Source: Variovorax sp. (lineage in GTDB: Bacteria; Pseudomonadota; Gammaproteobacteria; Burkholderiales; Burkholderiaceae_C). Taken from it: a stretch of DNA of 64,000 nucleotides. The notes beneath the pieces were generated by a model. That model saw only the letters and a program-made list of their open reading frames with translations, was not told the DNA's origin and made no database searches. Made by a program: the position numbers and the translations under genes. The stretch spans positions 95,852 through 159,851 of the forward strand of contig JAGIAI010000020.1 of the NCBI GenBank assembly GCA_017744935.1. Direction: 5' to 3'. Each line of letters opens with the position of its first letter. Position 1 is the stretch's first letter. Below are positions 18,133-26,733 of the stretch, piece by piece.

Positions 18133-20222
18133 GCTCTTCCTCCAATGGTGGCGGTGATCTTGATGTTTCGGGTGTCAGGGATCTCCGCGTGGGAGAGCAC
18201 CTTCAGTTGAGGCAGGCTGCGGCGCAGGAAGCGCGCGAGCAGCACGCGCAGCGAGTGCTGCACCACGAGCACCGGCGCCAGGCCGATCTGCTCCTGGCGC
18301 GTGATGGCGGCTTGCGTCTGGCGCAGCAGGTTGTCGGCCAGGCCGGGCTCGATGCCGCTGCTGCTGGTCATGGCCTGCTGCAGGACCGCGTCGAGCGATG
18401 CATCGAGGCCGATCACGTGCAGCTCGGAATCGCCCGGGAACAACTGCTGCGTGATCGCACGGCCCAGCGCCAGGCGCACCATCGAGGTGAGCTCGGTCGC
18501 ATCCTTGATGGTGGGCGCGTGCTCGGCGATGACGTCGAGGATCGTGCGCATGTCGCGGATCGAGACTTCCTCGTCCAGCAGGTTCTGCAGCACCTTGTGC
18601 AGCGTGCTGAGCGACACGACCTTGGGCACGAGATCCTCGGTGAGCTTCGGTTCGGTCTTGGTGATCTGGTCGAGCAACTGCTGCACTTCCTGCCGGCCCA
18701 GCAGTTCCGCGGCGTGCGTCTGGATCAGGTGGTTCAGGTGCGTCGCCATCACGGTGCACGCATCGACCACGGTGTAACCGTAGATCTGCGCCTGCTGACG
18801 CAGGTTGCCGTCGATCCACACCGCGGGCAGGCCGAAGGCCGGATCCGTCGTCGGCGTGCCCGGCAGACTGCCCGTGACCTGCCCGGGGTTGATCGCCATC
18901 CACTGGTTCGGGAAGGCCTCTCCCCGGCCGATCTCCACGCCCTTCAGGCTGATCACGTAGCTGTTGGGCTTGATCTCCAGGTTGTCGCGGATGTGCACCA
19001 CCGGCACCAGGAAGCCGATCTCCTGCGCGATCTTCTTGCGGATGCTCTTGATGCGCCCCAGCAGTTCGCCCTGCTGCGCCTGGTCCACCAGCGGGATCAG
19101 GCGATAGCCGACTTCCATGCCGAGCGGATCGACCATCGCGACGTCGTCCCAGGTGGCTTCGGCCGCCTCGGCCGTCGGTGCAAGCGCCACCTTCGAAACC
19201 GCGGCCTGCTCGGCCGTCTGTTGAGGCTTGCGGCGCAGAAGTGCCCGCCCACCCCACGCCAGAGCCCCTGCGATCAGCAGGAAGGCCAGGTTCGGCATGC
19301 CGGGGATCATCCCCATCAGGCCGATGATGCCGGCCGTCAGGAACAGCACCTGCGGGTTCGAGAAGAGCTGGCCGGTGAGCTGGCGGCCCACGTCTTCTTC
19401 CGTGGTCACGCGCGAGACGATCACGCCAGCCGCCGTCGAGATGACCAGCGCCGGGATCTGCGCGACCAGGCCGTCGCCGATCGCGAGCAGCGTGTAGGTC
19501 GTGCCGGCGGTCGAGAAGTCCAGCCCGTGCTGCACCACGCCGACCACCAGGCCACCGATGATGTTGATGACCATGATCATCAGGCCCGCGACCGCGTCGC
19601 CGCGCACGAACTTGCTGGCACCGTCCATCGAACCGTAGAAGTCGGCTTCCTGCGCAACTTCGGTGCGGCGCTTGCGGGCCACGTCCTCGCCGATCAGGCC
19701 GGCGTTGAGGTCGGCATCGATCGCCATCTGCTTGCCAGGCATCGCGTCGAGCATGAACCGCGCACCGACTTCCGCGATGCGGCCCGCACCTTTGGTGATC
19801 ACCATGAAGTTGATGATCACGAGGATGATGAACACCATCACGCCGACCGCGAAGTTGCCGCCGACGAGGAAGTGGCCGAAAGCCTCGATCACCTTGCCGG
19901 CCGCGTCGGGCCCGGTGTGGCCATGCATCAGCACCACGCGCGTGGACGCGACGTTGAGTGACAGGCGAAGCAATGTCGAGAACAGCAGCACCGCCGGGAA
20001 GGCCGCGAAGTCCAGCGCCTTCATGGTGTACATGCTCACCAGCAGCACCATCACGGACATCGCGATGTTGAAGGTGAACAGCAGGTCGAGCAGGAACGGC
20101 GGCAGCGGCAGAACCATCATGCTCAGGATGAGGATGATGAGAATCGGCCCCGCCAGGCCCTTGAACTGGTTGCCGGAGAGGAATTGCGTCGGCAGACGCA
20201 TCAGATTGGCGACGGAATTCAT
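18129..20222 (-). CDS. flhA: Flagellar export channel protein FlhA
   Basis: Inner-membrane subunit of the flagellar type III export gate. 697 residues, the normal length. An N-terminal half with about eight membrane segments (LPPFLLDLLFTFNIAMSVMVLLVSMY and others) contains the FHIPEP signature GRIAEVGARFMLDAMPGKQMAIDADLNAG. The C-terminal cytoplasmic domain (from about residue 350) binds export chaperones. The ATG overlaps the flhB stop by 4 bases (ATGA) and the 3' end overlaps flhF by 4, so the three are translationally coupled. Confidence 0.97.
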   Translation of the reverse strand: MNSVANLMRLPTQFLSGNQFKGLAGPILIILILSMMVLPLPPFLLDLLFTFNIAMSVMVLLVSMYTMKALDFAAFPAVLLFSTLLRLSLNVASTRVVLMHGHTGPDAAGKVIEAFGHFLVGGNFAVGVMVFIILVIINFMVITKGAGRIAEVGARFMLDAMPGKQMAIDADLNAGLIGEDVARKRRTEVAQEADFYGSMDGASKFVRGDAVAGLMIMVINIIGGLVVGVVQHGLDFSTAGTTYTLLAIGDGLVAQIPALVISTAAGVIVSRVTTEEDVGRQLTGQLFSNPQVLFLTAGIIGLMGMIPGMPNLAFLLIAGALAWGGRALLRRKPQQTAEQAAVSKVALAPTAEAAEATWDDVAMVDPLGMEVGYRLIPLVDQAQQGELLGRIKSIRKKIAQEIGFLVPVVHIRDNLEIKPNSYVISLKGVEIGRGEAFPNQWMAINPGQVTGSLPGTPTTDPAFGLPAVWIDGNLRQQAQIYGYTVVDACTVMATHLNHLIQTHAAELLGRQEVQQLLDQITKTEPKLTEDLVPKVVSLSTLHKVLQNLLDEEVSIRDMRTILDVIAEHAPTIKDATELTSMVRLALGRAITQQLFPGDSELHVIGLDASLDAVLQQAMTSSSGIEPGLADNLLRQTQAAITRQEQIGLAPVLVVQHSLRVLLARFLRRSLPQLKVLSHAEIPDTRNIKITATIGGRA

Positions 20223-21364
20223 GCGTGGATCGGTGTGTAGGCGAGCGCCTCGGGGATCGGCAGGTCGGTCGGTGTGCGCGGCGCTTCGCCGATGCCCTCG
20301 TCCTTCCAGCGCTTGAGCTGGTAGACCCAGGCAAGCACTTCGGCGACTGCGGTGTAGAGGCCGGACGGGATCTCGTCACCCAGCTGCGTGTGCTTGTAGA
20401 GCGCCCGCGTGAGCGGCGGCGCTTCGAGCACCGCCACCTTGTGCTGCACCGCCAGCTCGCGAATACGCTGCGCGATCAGGTCCGTGCCCTTGGCGACCAC
20501 GCGCGGTGCGCGCATGTCGCCGTCGATGTATTTCAGGGCCACCGCGAAGTGCGTCGGGTTCGTCACGACGATGTCGGCCTTCGGTACTTCGGACATCATC
20601 CGGCGCCGCGCGATCGCCTGTTGCTGGCGACGGATCTGCGCCTTGATCTGCGGGTCGCCTTCGCTTTCCTTGTGCTCCTGGCGAAGATCTTCGCGCGACA
20701 TCCGCAGCTTGCGGTAGTAGCTGAAGAGCTGCCACGGCACATCGATCATCGCGACCACCAGCAGTGCAGCGGCGATCAGGGCGCAGTCGCGCGCGACCAT
20801 CATGATGGTCTGGGGAATCGCTGCGGTCACCGGCAGCACCATGAGCTGCATCACGCCGTCGAGGTCACGCGCGATCACCAGGTAGGCAACGCCGCCGATC
20901 AGCGCCGACTTCGACAGCGCCTTGATCAGCTCGACGAGCGACTGCGTGGAAAACATGCGCCCGATGCCGGCGACCGGATTGAGTTTGCCGAAGTCGGGCG
21001 ACACCGCCTTGCCGGAGAAGAGCCAGCCGCCGAGGATCATCGGCGCGACCACCGCGGCCACCACCATCATCACGAACAGCGGCGCGATGGCGGTGAGCGC
21101 ATGCATCACCATCGAGCCGGCCTGGACCATCATGTGCGACGCATCGAACGCAGAGTCGCGTTCGAAGCGCAGGCCCTTGCGCAACGCATGCTCCATGGTT
21201 CCGCCGAGCGACGCGGCGGTCAACCACAGGCCGCCGATGGCGGTGCCCAGCATGACCAGCGTGGTCAGCTCGCGGGACCGGGCAACGTTGCCTTCTTCGC
21301 GCGCCTTCTCCAGGCGCCGCGCAGAGGCAGGTTCCGTTTTTTCGAGATCGCTTTCCTCAGCCAT
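20219..21364 (-). CDS. flhB: Flagellar export switch protein FlhB
   Basis: Inner-membrane export-gate protein that switches substrate class from rod/hook to filament. 381 residues with four membrane helices in the first 210 and a cytoplasmic domain that carries the autocleavage motif NPTH (in VVTNPTHFAVALKY, about residue 265). Cleavage there, together with FliK, resets export specificity. First gene of the flhBAFG-fliA run. A separate gene at 31946 encodes only the post-cleavage half of such a protein. Confidence 0.96.
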   Translation of the reverse strand: MAEESDLEKTEPASARRLEKAREEGNVARSRELTTLVMLGTAIGGLWLTAASLGGTMEHALRKGLRFERDSAFDASHMMVQAGSMVMHALTAIAPLFVMMVVAAVVAPMILGGWLFSGKAVSPDFGKLNPVAGIGRMFSTQSLVELIKALSKSALIGGVAYLVIARDLDGVMQLMVLPVTAAIPQTIMMVARDCALIAAALLVVAMIDVPWQLFSYYRKLRMSREDLRQEHKESEGDPQIKAQIRRQQQAIARRRMMSEVPKADIVVTNPTHFAVALKYIDGDMRAPRVVAKGTDLIAQRIRELAVQHKVAVLEAPPLTRALYKHTQLGDEIPSGLYTAVAEVLAWVYQLKRWKDEGIGEAPRTPTDLPIPEALAYTPIHA

Positions 21365-21483
21365 TCATGCTCCATCGAGCATCGGTGAAGACCACCGGCT
21401 CGTGGCTGATTATTCGATCCACCGGGCTGGAACAATCGCCCGATCAAGGGGGGTAACGCCCTCCTTCTCTCCCAATCGCCGAG

Positions 21484-22122
21484 TCAGAAGCCCAGGCTTG
21501 CCAGCAAGTCATCCACCTGCGACTGATCGGTCACAGCCTCTGGATTGCCGGCCTTGATCTGCGGGCCATTCAGCAAGCTGTTGGAGGCGATTTCCTGCCG
21601 CTTCTCGGCGGGCGAGTTGTCGATCAGCACCTGCAGCAGTTGCGTCTCGACCTCGTTGACCACTTCCATCATCTTCTTGATGACCTGGCCGGTCAGATCC
21701 TGGAAGTCCTGCGCCATCAGGATCTCCATGAGCTGCGCGTTGATCGCGCTGGCCTTCTGCGGCACGTCGCCCAGGTACTCGCGGGTGTCCATCACGAGCT
21801 GGCGTGCGTGATCGAGTTCGACCGGGCTCTTGAACCACTCGTCCCAACGGTGGGTCAGGCCCTTGGCGTCGGTGGCGAGTCCTTCCTGCAGCGGCTGCGC
21901 GATGTCGATCGCGTTCAGCGCCCGATGCGCCGCGCGCTCGGTGGTTTCCGCCACATAGTTGAGGCGGTCCCGCGCACCGGGGATCGCCTGCGCGGCCTTT
22001 TCGACCTGCTTGTCGAGACCCAGCTCCCGCATGCCTTCGCGCAACTGGCGCGTCAGCTGCCCGATGCGACCCAGCAACTCTTCAGCGGTGTTCCCGTGAT
22101 CGTTGTCGTTGGTTTGATTCAT
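21484..22122 (-). CDS. cheZ: Chemotaxis phosphatase CheZ
   Basis: Dephosphorylates CheY-P to end the tumble signal. 212 residues, a long helical hairpin. The active-site Gln is in QDFQDLTGQVIKKMM, and the C-terminal CheY-binding helix SQVDDLLASLGF is nearly identical to that of E. coli CheZ. The ATG at 22122 follows GCGGAG by 8 bases and is preferred to an in-frame start 30 bases upstream. Lies 39 bases after cheY as the last gene of cheRDBYZ. Confidence 0.95.
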   Translation of the reverse strand: MNQTNDNDHGNTAEELLGRIGQLTRQLREGMRELGLDKQVEKAAQAIPGARDRLNYVAETTERAAHRALNAIDIAQPLQEGLATDAKGLTHRWDEWFKSPVELDHARQLVMDTREYLGDVPQKASAINAQLMEILMAQDFQDLTGQVIKKMMEVVNEVETQLLQVLIDNSPAEKRQEIASNSLLNGPQIKAGNPEAVTDQSQVDDLLASLGF

Positions 22123-22161
22123 TTGATTTGCTCCGCAATGCGCAACGCGCACCGCAAAAGG

Positions 22162-22557
22162 TCACTTGGCCAGCTTTTCGAAGATCTTGGTGATCTTCTC
22201 TTCCAGCGTGGCGGCGGTGAAAGGCTTGACCACGTAGCCGTTCGCACCGGCCTGCGCAGCGGCCACGATGTTTTCCTTCTTCGCCTCGGCGGTCACCATC
22301 AGCACCGGCAGCTTCGACAGCTCCGGATCGGCGCGGATGTTCTGCAGCATCGTCAGGCCGTCCATGTTGGGCATGTTCCAGTCCGACACCACGAACCCGA
22401 AGCTGCCGCCGCGCAGCTTCTCCAGGCCCGCCGCGCCGTCCTCGGCCTCGTCGACGTTGAGGAATTCGAGTTCCTTCAGAAGGTTGCGCACGATGCGCCG
22501 CATGGTCGGGAAGTCGTCCACAACCAGGATCTTGATGCTCTTGTCGATCACGTTCAT
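22162..22557 (-). CDS. cheY: Chemotaxis response regulator CheY
   Basis: Single-domain receiver (131 residues) that carries the phospho-signal from CheA to the motor switch FliM. Very close to E. coli Che[17 protein letters not shown] (acidic pocket), phosphoacceptor Asp in [11 protein letters not shown], conserved Thr in [12 protein letters not shown] and Lys in [15 protein letters not shown]. The ATG at 22557 follows GGAG; a TTG 9 bases upstream is less likely. Third from the end of the che operon. Confidence 0.97.
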   Translation of the reverse strand: MNVIDKSIKILVVDDFPTMRRIVRNLLKELEFLNVDEAEDGAAGLEKLRGGSFGFVVSDWNMPNMDGLTMLQNIRADPELSKLPVLMVTAEAKKENIVAAAQAGANGYVVKPFTAATLEEKITKIFEKLAK

Positions 22558-22622
22558 TTGCTCCAAAAGTTCACTGCCACTTCACACACTCACGCCCTAA
22601 ACAACCGACGCCGTGGGCTCCT

Positions 22623-23717
22623 CTAGACACGATTCGTCCTGGCACCGAAGGTACGCAGGTGGGCCAGCACGCGCCGACTCATTTCACTCAATGGTGCGAC
22701 CTCATCGGCCGCGCCCAATGCAATGGCCTCCTTCGGCATGCCGAAGACCACGCAGCTCGCTTCGTCCTGCGCCAACGTATGCGCGCCGGCCTTCTTCATG
22801 CGCAGCAGGCCTTCGGCGCCGTCCTTGCCCATGCCTGTGAGGATCATTCCGATCGCGTTCTTGCCCGCATGCTTTGCAGCGGAATCGAACAGGACGTCGA
22901 TCGACGGCCGATGCCGGTTGACCGGCGGCTCCTGGTCGAGATGCGCGACATAGTTGGCGCCGCTGCGTGCCAGCGAGAGGTGGTAGGCACCCGGCGCGAT
23001 GTAGGCATAGCCCGGGAGCACGCGCTCGCCGTGCTCGGCTTCCTTGACCGTGATGCGGCACAGGCCGTCCAGCCGTTGCGCGAAAGACTTGGTGAATCCC
23101 GCCGGCATGTGCTGCGCGATGAGCACGGCGGGGCAATCGGGCGGCAGCGGTTGGAGCACTTCGCGGATGGCCTCGGTGCCCCCGGTAGAGGCTCCGATGA
23201 TGATCAGCTTCTCGGTACTCAGGAGTGGACTGCGAAGCAGCGCTTCCTGCGCGACCTCGCCCTGCGCCTTGGCGGCGGCGCCGCCACGCGCAGGCAACAG
23301 GCGCGCACACGCAGCCGCGCGGATCTTGCCCGCGATCAATTCGGTGTAGTTCAGCAACCCGTCGCGCACGCCGAGGCGCGGCTTGGTCACGAAGTCGATC
23401 GCACCGAGTTCCAGCGCCCGGAGCGCGATCTCCGAGCCGCGCTCGGTCAGCGACGAGACCATCACCACAGGCATCGGCCGCAGGCGCATGAGCTTCTCAA
23501 GAAATTCGAGCCCGTCCATGCGCGGCATTTCGACGTCGAGCGTCAGCACGTCGGGATTGGTCACCTTGATCAGGTCGCGCGCGACCAGCGGGTCGGCCGC
23601 CGTGCCGACGACGGTCATGTCGGGCTGGCTGTTGATGATCTCGGTCATCACGCTGCGAATCAGCGCCGAGTCGTCGACGCACAGCACCTTGATCTTGTTT
23701 GCGTTGTTCGTGCTCAC
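22623..23717 (-). CDS. cheB: Chemoreceptor methylesterase/deamidase CheB
   Basis: Removes methyl groups from chemoreceptors during adaptation. 364 residues: receiver domain ([12 protein letters not shown], phosphoacceptor in [11 protein letters not shown]), linker, then the methylesterase domain with the catalytic Ser in GASTGG, His in [15 protein letters not shown] and Asp in [10 protein letters not shown]. The GTG start overlaps the cheD stop by 4 bases (GTGA), so translation is coupled. Near the receptors' C-terminal docking motif story, see the chemoreceptor at the right edge. Confidence 0.96.
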   Translation of the reverse strand: MSTNNANKIKVLCVDDSALIRSVMTEIINSQPDMTVVGTAADPLVARDLIKVTNPDVLTLDVEMPRMDGLEFLEKLMRLRPMPVVMVSSLTERGSEIALRALELGAIDFVTKPRLGVRDGLLNYTELIAGKIRAAACARLLPARGGAAAKAQGEVAQEALLRSPLLSTEKLIIIGASTGGTEAIREVLQPLPPDCPAVLIAQHMPAGFTKSFAQRLDGLCRITVKEAEHGERVLPGYAYIAPGAYHLSLARSGANYVAHLDQEPPVNRHRPSIDVLFDSAAKHAGKNAIGMILTGMGKDGAEGLLRMKKAGAHTLAQDEASCVVFGMPKEAIALGAADEVAPLSEMSRRVLAHLRTFGARTNRV

Positions 23718-24379
23718 GAGGTTCCTTTGTTCTTCGCCAGCAGACCCGTGTCGCCGATGGCAATGTTGTTCGGCCTCACCGTGCCGGGGGCGGCGCGAGG
23801 AGCGGCGAGCTTGCGAAGCAACTCGTTCTCCTCCTGCTGGATGGTCTGAACATCGGCCTGCCCGCGCAGCTTGCGCACGACGGCCTTGCCGCTCGACGGA
23901 ATGAAGCACACGCGCCGAGCGTAGGGGCCGCGCAAGTCCTGTGCGGCAACGGCGATGCGCTCCGCGCGCAGGTAGCGCAGCACGAAGTCCGCGTTCCGGT
24001 CGCCGATGTTGAGCGTGGTCATGTTGGCGAGAACCGCGCCGCCGCCGAAGACTTTCGCCTGGAGCCGCTCGCGGCGTGCGCCGGAGCGCAGCAGTTCGCG
24101 GATGAGCACGTCCATCGCATACGCGCCGTAGCGCATCGACTCGGTCTGGTCGCGCGGGTTCGCATCGCCGTCGTCCGGCAGCATGAAGTGGTTCATGCCG
24201 GCGACGCCGTTGTCGATGTCGACCAGGCAGGCCGACACGCAGGAGCCGAGCACCGTGGTCAGCACCGTGTCGGTGGTGGTGACGTAGTACTCCGACGGCA
24301 GCAGCTTCACGGCCATGCTGCCGACATCGCGGTCGAAGTAGTGATGACTGGCCACCGAGCCCGGCGCAACGGAATTCAT
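23714..24379 (-). CDS. cheD: Chemoreceptor glutamine deamidase CheD
   Basis: Deamidates receptor glutamines. 221 residues, with the catalytic Cys in [10 protein letters not shown] and His in GMNHFMLP, and Thr in the strand [10 protein letters not shown] region as usual. Start ATG overlaps the cheR stop by 4 bases and its stop overlaps cheB. The C-terminal tail (about residues 185-221) is longer than in B. subtilis CheD and rich in Ala and Arg. Confidence 0.95.
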   Translation of the reverse strand: MNSVAPGSVASHHYFDRDVGSMAVKLLPSEYYVTTTDTVLTTVLGSCVSACLVDIDNGVAGMNHFMLPDDGDANPRDQTESMRYGAYAMDVLIRELLRSGARRERLQAKVFGGGAVLANMTTLNIGDRNADFVLRYLRAERIAVAAQDLRGPYARRVCFIPSSGKAVVRKLRGQADVQTIQQEENELLRKLAAPRAAPGTVRPNNIAIGDTGLLAKNKGTS

Positions 24380-25218
24380 GCGGGCACCGCCTTCGCCGCG
24401 CTGCGCGCCAGTTCATAGACCGTGTGGCCCAGCGGCTTGAATGTCTGGTTGACCAGCGACGCATTCTCGGAATGCCCTGCGAACAGCAAGCCGCCCTGCT
24501 TCAGCAGCGGCGCGAAGCGGTCGAGCACCTTCTTCTGCGTCGGCTTGTCGAAATAGATCATCACGTTGCGACAAAAGATCGCGTCCACCGGCTCCTTCAC
24601 CGACCATGACGGGTCGAGTAGGTTGAGCCGCGAGAACTTCACCATCGCCGCCACTTCCGGACGCACGCGGACCTTGCCCGCATTGGCGCCAGTGCCCTTG
24701 TTGAAGAAGCGCCGCAGCCGCTCAGGCGAAAGCCTGGCAACCTGTTCGGCGGTGAACACGCCCGCCTCGGCCTTGGCCAGCACGGCCGTGTCGATGTCGG
24801 TCGCGATCACCCTCGATGAGCTCGCTCGCGCGCCGAGGGCCTCCATCAGCGTGATCGCGATCGAGTACGGCTCCTCGCCCGTCGAAGCCGCCGCGCACCA
24901 GACCGTGACTGGCTGCTGCGTCTTGCGCACATGCTCGGCCAGCACCGGGAAATGGTGCGCCTCGCGAAAGAAGGAGGTCAGGTTGGTGGTGAGCGAGTTG
25001 ATGAACGACTGCCATTCGTCGCCGTCCTGGGTCGATTCGAGCATCTCCAGGTAGGCCCCGAACTCGGGCAGCCGCAGTTCGCGCAACCGCCTGGACAGAC
25101 GGCTGTAGACCATCTGTCGCTTCTGCTCGCCAAGGGCGATGCCTGCACGGCGGTGGATCAGCGTTCGCACTTTGGCGAAGTCGCTGTCGGTGAAGAGGAA
25201 TTCGGTGTTCGCTGCCAT
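24376..25218 (-). CDS. cheR: Chemoreceptor methyltransferase CheR
   Basis: Methylates receptor glutamates with S-adenosylmethionine. 280 residues with an N-terminal helical domain, then the SAM-binding motif [18 protein letters not shown] and the downstream [18 protein letters not shown]. First gene of cheRDBYZ. A FliA-type promoter match sits about 80 bases upstream at 25301-25328. The protein docks on the receptor C-terminal pentapeptide; a candidate for it is present at the right edge of the window. Confidence 0.95.
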   Translation of the reverse strand: MAANTEFLFTDSDFAKVRTLIHRRAGIALGEQKRQMVYSRLSRRLRELRLPEFGAYLEMLESTQDGDEWQSFINSLTTNLTSFFREAHHFPVLAEHVRKTQQPVTVWCAAASTGEEPYSIAITLMEALGARASSSRVIATDIDTAVLAKAEAGVFTAEQVARLSPERLRRFFNKGTGANAGKVRVRPEVAAMVKFSRLNLLDPSWSVKEPVDAIFCRNVMIYFDKPTQKKVLDRFAPLLKQGGLLFAGHSENASLVNQTFKPLGHTVYELARSAAKAVPA

Positions 25219-25300
25219 CGTCGGTGCAATTGCTTTCAGGGTGCCTGGCGAGCCCTCCTCCGATGGTTCGATCGGTTGGGAGCTTGCCCCGCATGCCTGT

Positions 25301-25328
25301 ATATCGGCAGCAAACCCCCAGGGATTTA
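25301..25328 (-). promoter_or_regulatory. Predicted FliA (sigma-28) promoter of cheRDBYZ
   Basis: On the minus strand TAAA (25328-25325) and GCCGATAT (25308-25301) with 16 bases between, one more than the usual 15. The -10 element matches the consensus GCCGATAA in seven of eight positions. The -35 overlaps the stop codon of the upstream HDOD gene. It would drive cheR and the downstream che genes with a leader of about 80 bases. Confidence 0.6.
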
Positions 25329-26657
25329 GCCTGCTTCGACCGCGCTGGCCTCCTGGGACCAGACCATCGCCGACAGATGCGCGGCATTGACCTGGCTCGC
25401 GCTGACGAACAGCGCCTCCGCGAGTCGCGGCGCGTCGCCGCTATCGCTCTCGCAGGCTTCCACGAGAGACAGGAAAGGCGCGTAGACGCCCTTGCGGGAC
25501 AGAATGGCCTGCTGCACCGACTCCGTCAGCTGCACCTTGTTCAGCACCTCCTGCATCGGCACGCCCAGGAGCTGGTCGATGAGAGAGAACATGCCGACCA
25601 CGAACAGGTTGTCGGAATCGCTCGCGGGCAGCATCCCCTGCCCCATCAGCTCGACGAAACGGCCACGCATGATGGCGCGCTTCATCATGAAGTGGGAGCT
25701 GGTGCGGTTGCTGGTCGCCAACAGCAGCGAGAGCCAACGGAACAGCGGTTGGTAGCCGAGCATGGAGACCGCATGCCGCAGCGAAGTGACCTCCACGCCT
25801 ACGCCGATCGCGGGCGAGTTGATGTGGCGCAGCAACCTGTACGTGAGCGCAGCATCGCGCTTGAGCGCGGCCTCGATCGAGCGCAGGTTCTCGTTGCGCT
25901 TGAGCATCTGCATCAGCCGGACGATCAGCAGCGACTCGGGCTGCAGTTCGCCGACTTCCTTCACCGGCGGCGGTGGCTGCCGGCCGTCGACGAGCACATC
26001 GACGCGATGCGCTGCGCAGGTCTCGAAGTCGTCCCATCCGTTCATGCGCGTCGCGATCAGCTGGATGGGCGCACGGCCGACCGGTTCGCCCTCTCGCACC
26101 TCGGCGATCAGGGCCGGATCGCCCGCGCCTACATCGAAGTGCGTGATGATCTCGAGCAATTCCGGGTCCTGCGGCAATGTCTGGGCGGCGCGCAACATGA
26201 AGCCGAAGCCCTGCTCGCGCAGGAAGAGCAGCATCGAACGCGTGTCTGCGTCGGCGAGGTCGTCCATGCCCATGCACAGCACGACGTTCTCCGGCGGGAG
26301 CGCCTGCAACTCGTTGAGGAACAGCGCGTCGACCGTGACGTCGAGAAATACGGCCAGCCGGCCGAGCCGCCATCCCTTTGCGGGGTTGAGGTGCTTCGAG
26401 ATGCACTCGATCAGCGCCTTGCATTGCGCGGAAGCATCGGCGTTGCCGGACGCGTCGCGCCAGGCGAAGCGCATGCCCTGCACGCGCATCTGCGCATCGA
26501 CCTGCAGCGCATAGGTCACGTAGCCATTGGCCTCCGCCTCTTCCAGCAGCACGCTCTCCGGCGATGGCTCAGGGGTGCCTTGCGCCACGGGTGCCACCAG
26601 TTCATCGACCGCGACGTCGCCCTTCGATCCAGGACGTCGAAAGAAGTCAAAACGCAT
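25326..26657 (-). CDS. HDOD-domain protein with degenerate EAL-like N-terminus
   Basis: A 443-residue protein in two parts. The N-terminal half (about 1-225) looks like a degenerate EAL-type fold: EAL and the metal-binding residues are not present. The second half (about 240-430) is an HDOD domain, recognised by LKRDAALTYRLLRHINSP and SLRHAVSMLGYQPLFRWLSLLL. This pair is the CdgJ/YuxH arrangement found in signalling proteins that affect motility. It sits between cheA and cheR where cheW and a receptor often sit. No catalytic residues for c-di-GMP turnover are seen; a scaffold or c-di-GMP-independent role is inferred. Start ATG with GGAG 10 bases upstream. Confidence 0.85.
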   Translation of the reverse strand: MRFDFFRRPGSKGDVAVDELVAPVAQGTPEPSPESVLLEEAEANGYVTYALQVDAQMRVQGMRFAWRDASGNADASAQCKALIECISKHLNPAKGWRLGRLAVFLDVTVDALFLNELQALPPENVVLCMGMDDLADADTRSMLLFLREQGFGFMLRAAQTLPQDPELLEIITHFDVGAGDPALIAEVREGEPVGRAPIQLIATRMNGWDDFETCAAHRVDVLVDGRQPPPPVKEVGELQPESLLIVRLMQMLKRNENLRSIEAALKRDAALTYRLLRHINSPAIGVGVEVTSLRHAVSMLGYQPLFRWLSLLLATSNRTSSHFMMKRAIMRGRFVELMGQGMLPASDSDNLFVVGMFSLIDQLLGVPMQEVLNKVQLTESVQQAILSRKGVYAPFLSLVEACESDSGDAPRLAEALFVSASQVNAAHLSAMVWSQEASAVEAG

Positions 26658-26733
26658 TGCAAGTGTCTCCGCAAGTTCTCAGGTCAAACACCCGGTCCAG
26701 GCCGGGTGCACGGGGCAGTTGCATGAGGCGTGC

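Noticed and set aside
15532..18210. Long plus-strand frame across flhF (about 892 codons).
   Set aside because: Antisense shadow of flhF; composition is Arg/His/Leu-rich with no recognisable motif.
21425..21470. Possible hairpin with GGGGGG/CCCTCC between cheZ and flhB.
   Set aside because: Arms are mismatched and there is no T-tract; too weak to list.
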